Assembly: GCA_937896105.1 (NCBI GenBank)
Contig: CALBKR010000319.1
Location: 1 to 8,789 of the forward strand
Direction of reading: 5' to 3'
DNA from: an uncultured Bacteroidales bacterium
GTDB taxonomy: Bacteria > Bacteroidota > Bacteroidia > Bacteroidales > Bacteroidaceae
DNA length: 8,789 bases
This document shows positions 6,169 through 8,789 of the stretch, piece after piece. Both the position numbers and the translations under genes were made by a program. The notes under the pieces are model-generated. The model saw nothing but the letters and a program-made list of their open reading frames with translations, searched no databases and was not told the DNA's origin. Every line of letters starts with the position of its first letter. Positions within the stretch are counted from its first letter, which is position 1.

Positions 6169-8171
6169 ATATGAAGAAGGAAGAGATTATTGAAGAGAAC
6201 AAAAGACGGCTGAAAGAGATTTCAGCCGTTTATAATCCCATCACGGGCGAAGGCTCCACATCCGTTCCGCGGCAAGAGGTCACTATTAAAGGATTCCCAA
6301 TCGAAAAGCTCTATCTTCCCGCCACAATGGCTGGCGATGAATTCGTTAATCAGTTGCAGCGGTATGGAGCCGAAGGCTATCTTCGCGACATACAGGGCAA
6401 AGAGCCCGACAGCCGCAACGTCATAAAGTTATGGTTACGCTTTTGCCTGCTGCGCATAGAACACGATTTCGAATATTGGGCACGTACAATGACAACAATA
6501 TCCGACAAGGGCAAAGGACGCGACACCGCATTCACGCTCAACCGTCCGCAACGCATATACCTGAAGGCAATGGAAGAACTGCGTCTTCAGGACAAACCGA
6601 TAGATATCATCCTGTGCAAGGCACGCCAATGGGGAGGCAGTACCCTAACACAGCTATATATGCTATGGATACAGCTTGTACACAAGCGAAACTGGAACAG
6701 TGTCATCTGCGGCGACATCGAGAAACAGTCCTCCATAGTCGCCGGTATGCTCGCAAAGGTCATAAGCCGCTACCCACAATGGGCAACCGGCGGAAAACGG
6801 CTCACTACCACCCCATATCAGGGAGCGCAAAAGACACGTGTCATCAGCTGGAGCAACAGCCGCTACTCGCTTGGCTCGGCACAGAAGCCCGACTCGTTGC
6901 GAAGCGAAGATATCAGTATGGCTCACCTCACAGAGGTGGGACTATGGAAAGCCACACAGGGACGCAAACCCGAAGACCTGGTACAATCAATCTTCGGTTC
7001 GATAGCATCGGGACCATATACAATGAAGGTCATCGAATCCACAGCCAAAGGAGTTGGCAACTTCTTCCACCGCACCTGGATCGAGGCACAGGAACATCGA
7101 AATAACTTTACACCGGTATTCATTCCCTGGTTTGCCATTGACCTCTACAGCAAGCCACTTGACGAAAAGGAGTATCCAAAGTTTATCGACAGCCTCGATG
7201 AATACGAGCAACATCTTTTTGAGCTTGGCGCCACCCTTGAGGCCATATCCTGGTACCGCGACAAACGGCGCGAAATACCCGACGAATGGCGTCTCTTCTC
7301 CGAGTTCCCCTCGACAGCCACCGAGGCATTCCAAAGCAGCGGACGCCGCGTGTTCCGCATACCATACGTCAACCGTGCACGCCTCGACTGCCTGCCACCC
7401 ACATTTATCGGAGATATAAAGGAGAGTACAAAGGAGGGAAAGCCGACAACGCTGTTCGAGCCAATTATACCGGGTGAAAAAAGCGATGAGGAGAGACTAT
7501 GGGTGTGGCTTATGCCTGAAAATGAGAAGACACTGCGCGACCGTTATATTGTAGCGGTCGATGTAGGAGGGACTAGCGAGAAGGCCGACTATTCCTGCAT
7601 CCTTGTTGCCGACCGCATAGCAATGTGCGAGGGCGGTGTTCCGGAGATTGCCGCCTGCTGGCACGGTCACATCGAACACGACAAGCTTGCCTGGAAAGCC
7701 GTTGCAATAGCGCGTGCCTACAACAACGCACTACTCGTGATAGAGTCGAACACCCTTGAGACCGAAGGTACCGAAGGCAACAACTTCGAGTACATACTCA
7801 CAGAGATAGCCGGCAAATACAGCAACCTCTACTGCCGTACCTCACAGATAGAGATAAAGCAAGGACGCCCGCGCCGTTGGGGATTCCACACCAATAGTTC
7901 CACAAAGCCTATGGTCATAAACTTCCTTGTAAAGGCGCTTCGCGACAGCCTTTACATAGAAAGATGTTTACAGACAACATACGAACTCGACCTTTACGAA
8001 TTCAAGGAGAACGGCCGGGAGACAGGAGCCATAGAAGGCAACCACGACGACCGTGTAATGGCAACAGCTATACTCATTTGGGTATGCTACAATCACCCGC
8101 TGACAAAGCAACCACCGGCCATAGCTTGCAACAAATCCCGAAGACGCATAATAAGCGAAGCAAGCATATAA
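6165..8171 (+). CDS. terL: Terminase large subunit (DNA-packaging ATPase and nuclease)
   Basis: The 668-residue protein carries both terminase domains. In the ATPase part, KARQWGGST (152-160) is the variant Walker A loop with an early lysine, usual in this family. ISMAHLTE (250-257) is Walker B with catalytic Glu257. ESTAKG (291-296) is the coupling motif. In the RNase H-like nuclease part, VAVDVGG has Asp466, LLVIESNT has Glu527, and NHDDR has Asp628 and Asp629, giving the expected acidic triad. It would pump DNA into the procapsid through the portal and cut the concatemer. The product is full length with no frameshift, which argues against simple decay. The ATG at 6165 overlaps the upstream stop by ATGA. 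The gene ends 11 bases before a repeat array and faces a convergent rRNA operon, with no terminator of its own except that of the rRNA. Confidence 0.95.
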   Translation: MNMKKEEIIEENKRRLKEISAVYNPITGEGSTSVPRQEVTIKGFPIEKLYLPATMAGDEFVNQLQRYGAEGYLRDIQGKEPDSRNVIKLWLRFCLLRIEHDFEYWARTMTTISDKGKGRDTAFTLNRPQRIYLKAMEELRLQDKPIDIILCKARQWGGSTLTQLYMLWIQLVHKRNWNSVICGDIEKQSSIVAGMLAKVISRYPQWATGGKRLTTTPYQGAQKTRVISWSNSRYSLGSAQKPDSLRSEDISMAHLTEVGLWKATQGRKPEDLVQSIFGSIASGPYTMKVIESTAKGVGNFFHRTWIEAQEHRNNFTPVFIPWFAIDLYSKPLDEKEYPKFIDSLDEYEQHLFELGATLEAISWYRDKRREIPDEWRLFSEFPSTATEAFQSSGRRVFRIPYVNRARLDCLPPTFIGDIKESTKEGKPTTLFEPIIPGEKSDEERLWVWLMPENEKTLRDRYIVAVDVGGTSEKADYSCILVADRIAMCEGGVPEIAACWHGHIEHDKLAWKAVAIARAYNNALLVIESNTLETEGTEGNNFEYILTEIAGKYSNLYCRTSQIEIKQGRPRRWGFHTNSSTKPMVINFLVKALRDSLYIERCLQTTYELDLYEFKENGRETGAIEGNHDDRVMATAILIWVCYNHPLTKQPPAIACNKSRRRIISEASI

Positions 8172-8182
8172 CAACCCCAAAA

Positions 8183-8281
8183 CCCTTAGTGCCCTTAGAG
8201 CCCTTAGTGCCTTTAGTGCCCTTAGAGCCTTTAGAGCCCTTAGTGCCTTTAGTGCCCTTAGTGCCTTTAGTGCCCTTAGAG
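8183..8281. repeat. Tandem array of eleven 9-bp units, consensus CCYTTAGWG
   Basis: Eleven contiguous units run without any gap: CCCTTAGTG, CCCTTAGAG, CCTTTAGTG and CCTTTAGAG in mixed order, with variation only at positions 3 and 8 of the unit. A broken twelfth unit (CCCTT) follows at 8282. It lies between the terminase stop and the rRNA terminator. It is a multiple of three, so it reads as Pro-Leu-Val/Glu on one strand and Leu-Arg/Lys-Ala on the other, but I do not regard it as coding. Such minisatellites arise by slippage. Confidence 0.9.
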
Positions 8282-8288
8282 CCCTTTT

Positions 8289-8328
8289 AAAAAAAAAGAC
8301 GAGCCTTAGCAATAGCTAAAGCTCGTCT
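8289..8328 (-). terminator. Rho-independent terminator of the rRNA operon
   Basis: On the minus strand AGACGAGC (8328-8321) pairs with GCTCGTCT (8304-8297). After one mismatch, TTAGC and GCTAA extend the stem by five pairs around a 4-base loop (8311-8314). Eight T residues follow (8296-8289). It lies just past the 5S gene. On the plus strand the tail is TCTGTAAAAG, a poor U tract, so it would stop terminase transcription only weakly. Confidence 0.85.
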
Positions 8329-8337
8329 TCTGTAAAA

Positions 8338-8449
8338 GTGGCGATGACCTACTCTCCCACGAATCTTCGCAGTACCATCGGCGCTGTTGGGCTTAACTTC
8401 TCTGTTCGGGATGGGAAGAGGTGGATCCCCAACGCTATCAATCGCCTTA
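8338..8449 (-). rRNA. rrf: 5S ribosomal RNA
   Basis: Read on the minus strand, the segment has the conserved 5S core GGGGATCCACCTCTTCCCAT, then CGAACAGAGAAGTTAAGCCC, the GCGCCGATGGTACTGC stretch and GGGAGAGTAGGTCATCGCC. The ends GGCGAT (8446-8441) and ATCGCC (8345-8340) pair as helix I. The length of about 110 nt and the sequence are of the Bacteroidales type. Ends are accurate to a few bases. Its transcript runs toward the prophage and ends at the hairpin right after it. Confidence 0.95.
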
Positions 8450-8640
8450 ATAAGGGACAGATTCTTGGATATCGTACACGAAAAAGAGTATATTCCTTAC
8501 TTCTTTACTATCAAGATAGCTATGCAAACAATTTCTTCCTGCCGTCCTACTGGAGAACGGCTCCGCTTGCTTTGCAAATACTGAAGGTATGGCCCAAAGC
8601 ATTGACTCGCGGCACTCGTTTAATTTGAGTGCGGAGCTAA
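8450..8640 (-). other. 23S-5S rRNA spacer
   Basis: This stretch of about 190 bases between the two rRNA genes has no credible gene and no tRNA that I can see. It contains a perfect 6-bp stem, GCACTC (8612-8617) with GAGTGC (8627-8632), near the 23S end, probably part of a processing stem in the precursor. Open frames across it are accidental. Confidence 0.8.
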
Positions 8641-8789
8641 AAAAGCTATCGGGCAATTAGTACTGCTCGACTGAACACATTGCTGTGCTTGCATCTGCAG
8701 CCTATCGACGTCGTGGTCTACGACGACCCTCAAGGGAAATCTAATCTTGTGGTGGGCTTCGCACTTAGATGCTTTCAGCGCTTATCCCG
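8641..8789 (-). rRNA. rrl: 23S ribosomal RNA, 3' end only
   Basis: On the minus strand the segment reads the conserved 3' part of 23S rRNA: GCTGAAAGCATCTAAGTGCG, then AAGCCCACC, GATTAGATTTCCC, GGTCGTCG, GACGTCGATAGGCTGCAG and CAGTACTAATTGCCCGA. Only about the last 145-150 nt are inside, and the gene runs off the right edge. The mature 3' end near 8641 is approximate. The rRNA order (23S then 5S) is standard. Confidence 0.95.

Noticed and set aside
8183..8281. CRISPR array
   Set aside because: Units of 9 bp are contiguous with no spacers.
7964..8312. Frames on both strands encoding Pro-Leu-Val/Glu or Leu-Arg/Lys-Ala repeats
   Set aside because: They result from the 9-bp array being a multiple of three and otherwise run antisense or out of frame through the terminase gene.
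8338..8656. Open frames over the 5S gene and spacer
   Set aside because: They lie in rRNA and its spacer and show no protein-like features.

Overview
This window looks like part of a tailed (Caudoviricetes) prophage or phage-derived element from a Bacteroidales bacterium, ending at its right side in a host ribosomal RNA operon. The 5S and 23S rRNA sequences are of the Bacteroidales type. Shine-Dalgarno sites are mostly weak or absent, the candidate promoters end in TAnnTTTG-like -7 elements, and the proteins resemble families seen in gut Bacteroidetes phages. I assign the order and no genus. All family assignments come from reading protein sequences, without a database search.

Layout. Positions 1 to about 76 are GC-rich and CpG-poor, unlike everything else, and look like vertebrate DNA joined to the end of the contig. 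Six phage genes then run leftward (minus strand): from the centre outward, a scaffold-like protein (3638-4444), the major capsid protein (1980-3599), a strong terminator-like hairpin (1904-1949), a 139-aa virion-type protein (1470-1889), a 214-aa head-tail connector-like protein (826-1470), a holin-like membrane protein (348-815) and a spanin-like lipoprotein (14-376, 3' end not native). A 268-bp divergent intergenic region (4445-4712) follows. Four genes then run rightward: a 135-aa protein with an internal duplication (4713-5120), two related proteins of 163 and 161 aa (5195-5686 and 5683-6168), and a complete terminase large subunit (6165-8171). About 20 bp later lies an array of eleven 9-bp repeats (8183-8281). 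After it come a minus-strand rRNA-type terminator, 5S rRNA, the 5S-23S spacer and the 3' end of 23S rRNA, all on the minus strand and convergent with the terminase.

How it works together. Scaffold and capsid protein build the procapsid, the terminase packages DNA, and the connector-like and paired small proteins are candidate neck or head-completion parts. The holin and lipoprotein would serve lysis. No portal protein, tail, protease, endolysin, integrase or repressor is in the window. The missing portal matters because it normally adjoins terminase and scaffold.

The most interesting new signal is a promoter module that occurs three times: both sides of the divergent region (4463-4510 minus, 4649-4696 plus) and before the 163-aa gene (5126-5173 plus). 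Each has an AGTG-k-C-N4-CAGCA box exactly 31 bases before the end of a TTTG -7 element, which itself lies 16-21 bases before a start codon. This suggests one phage-specific activator controls the packaging and capsid operons together.
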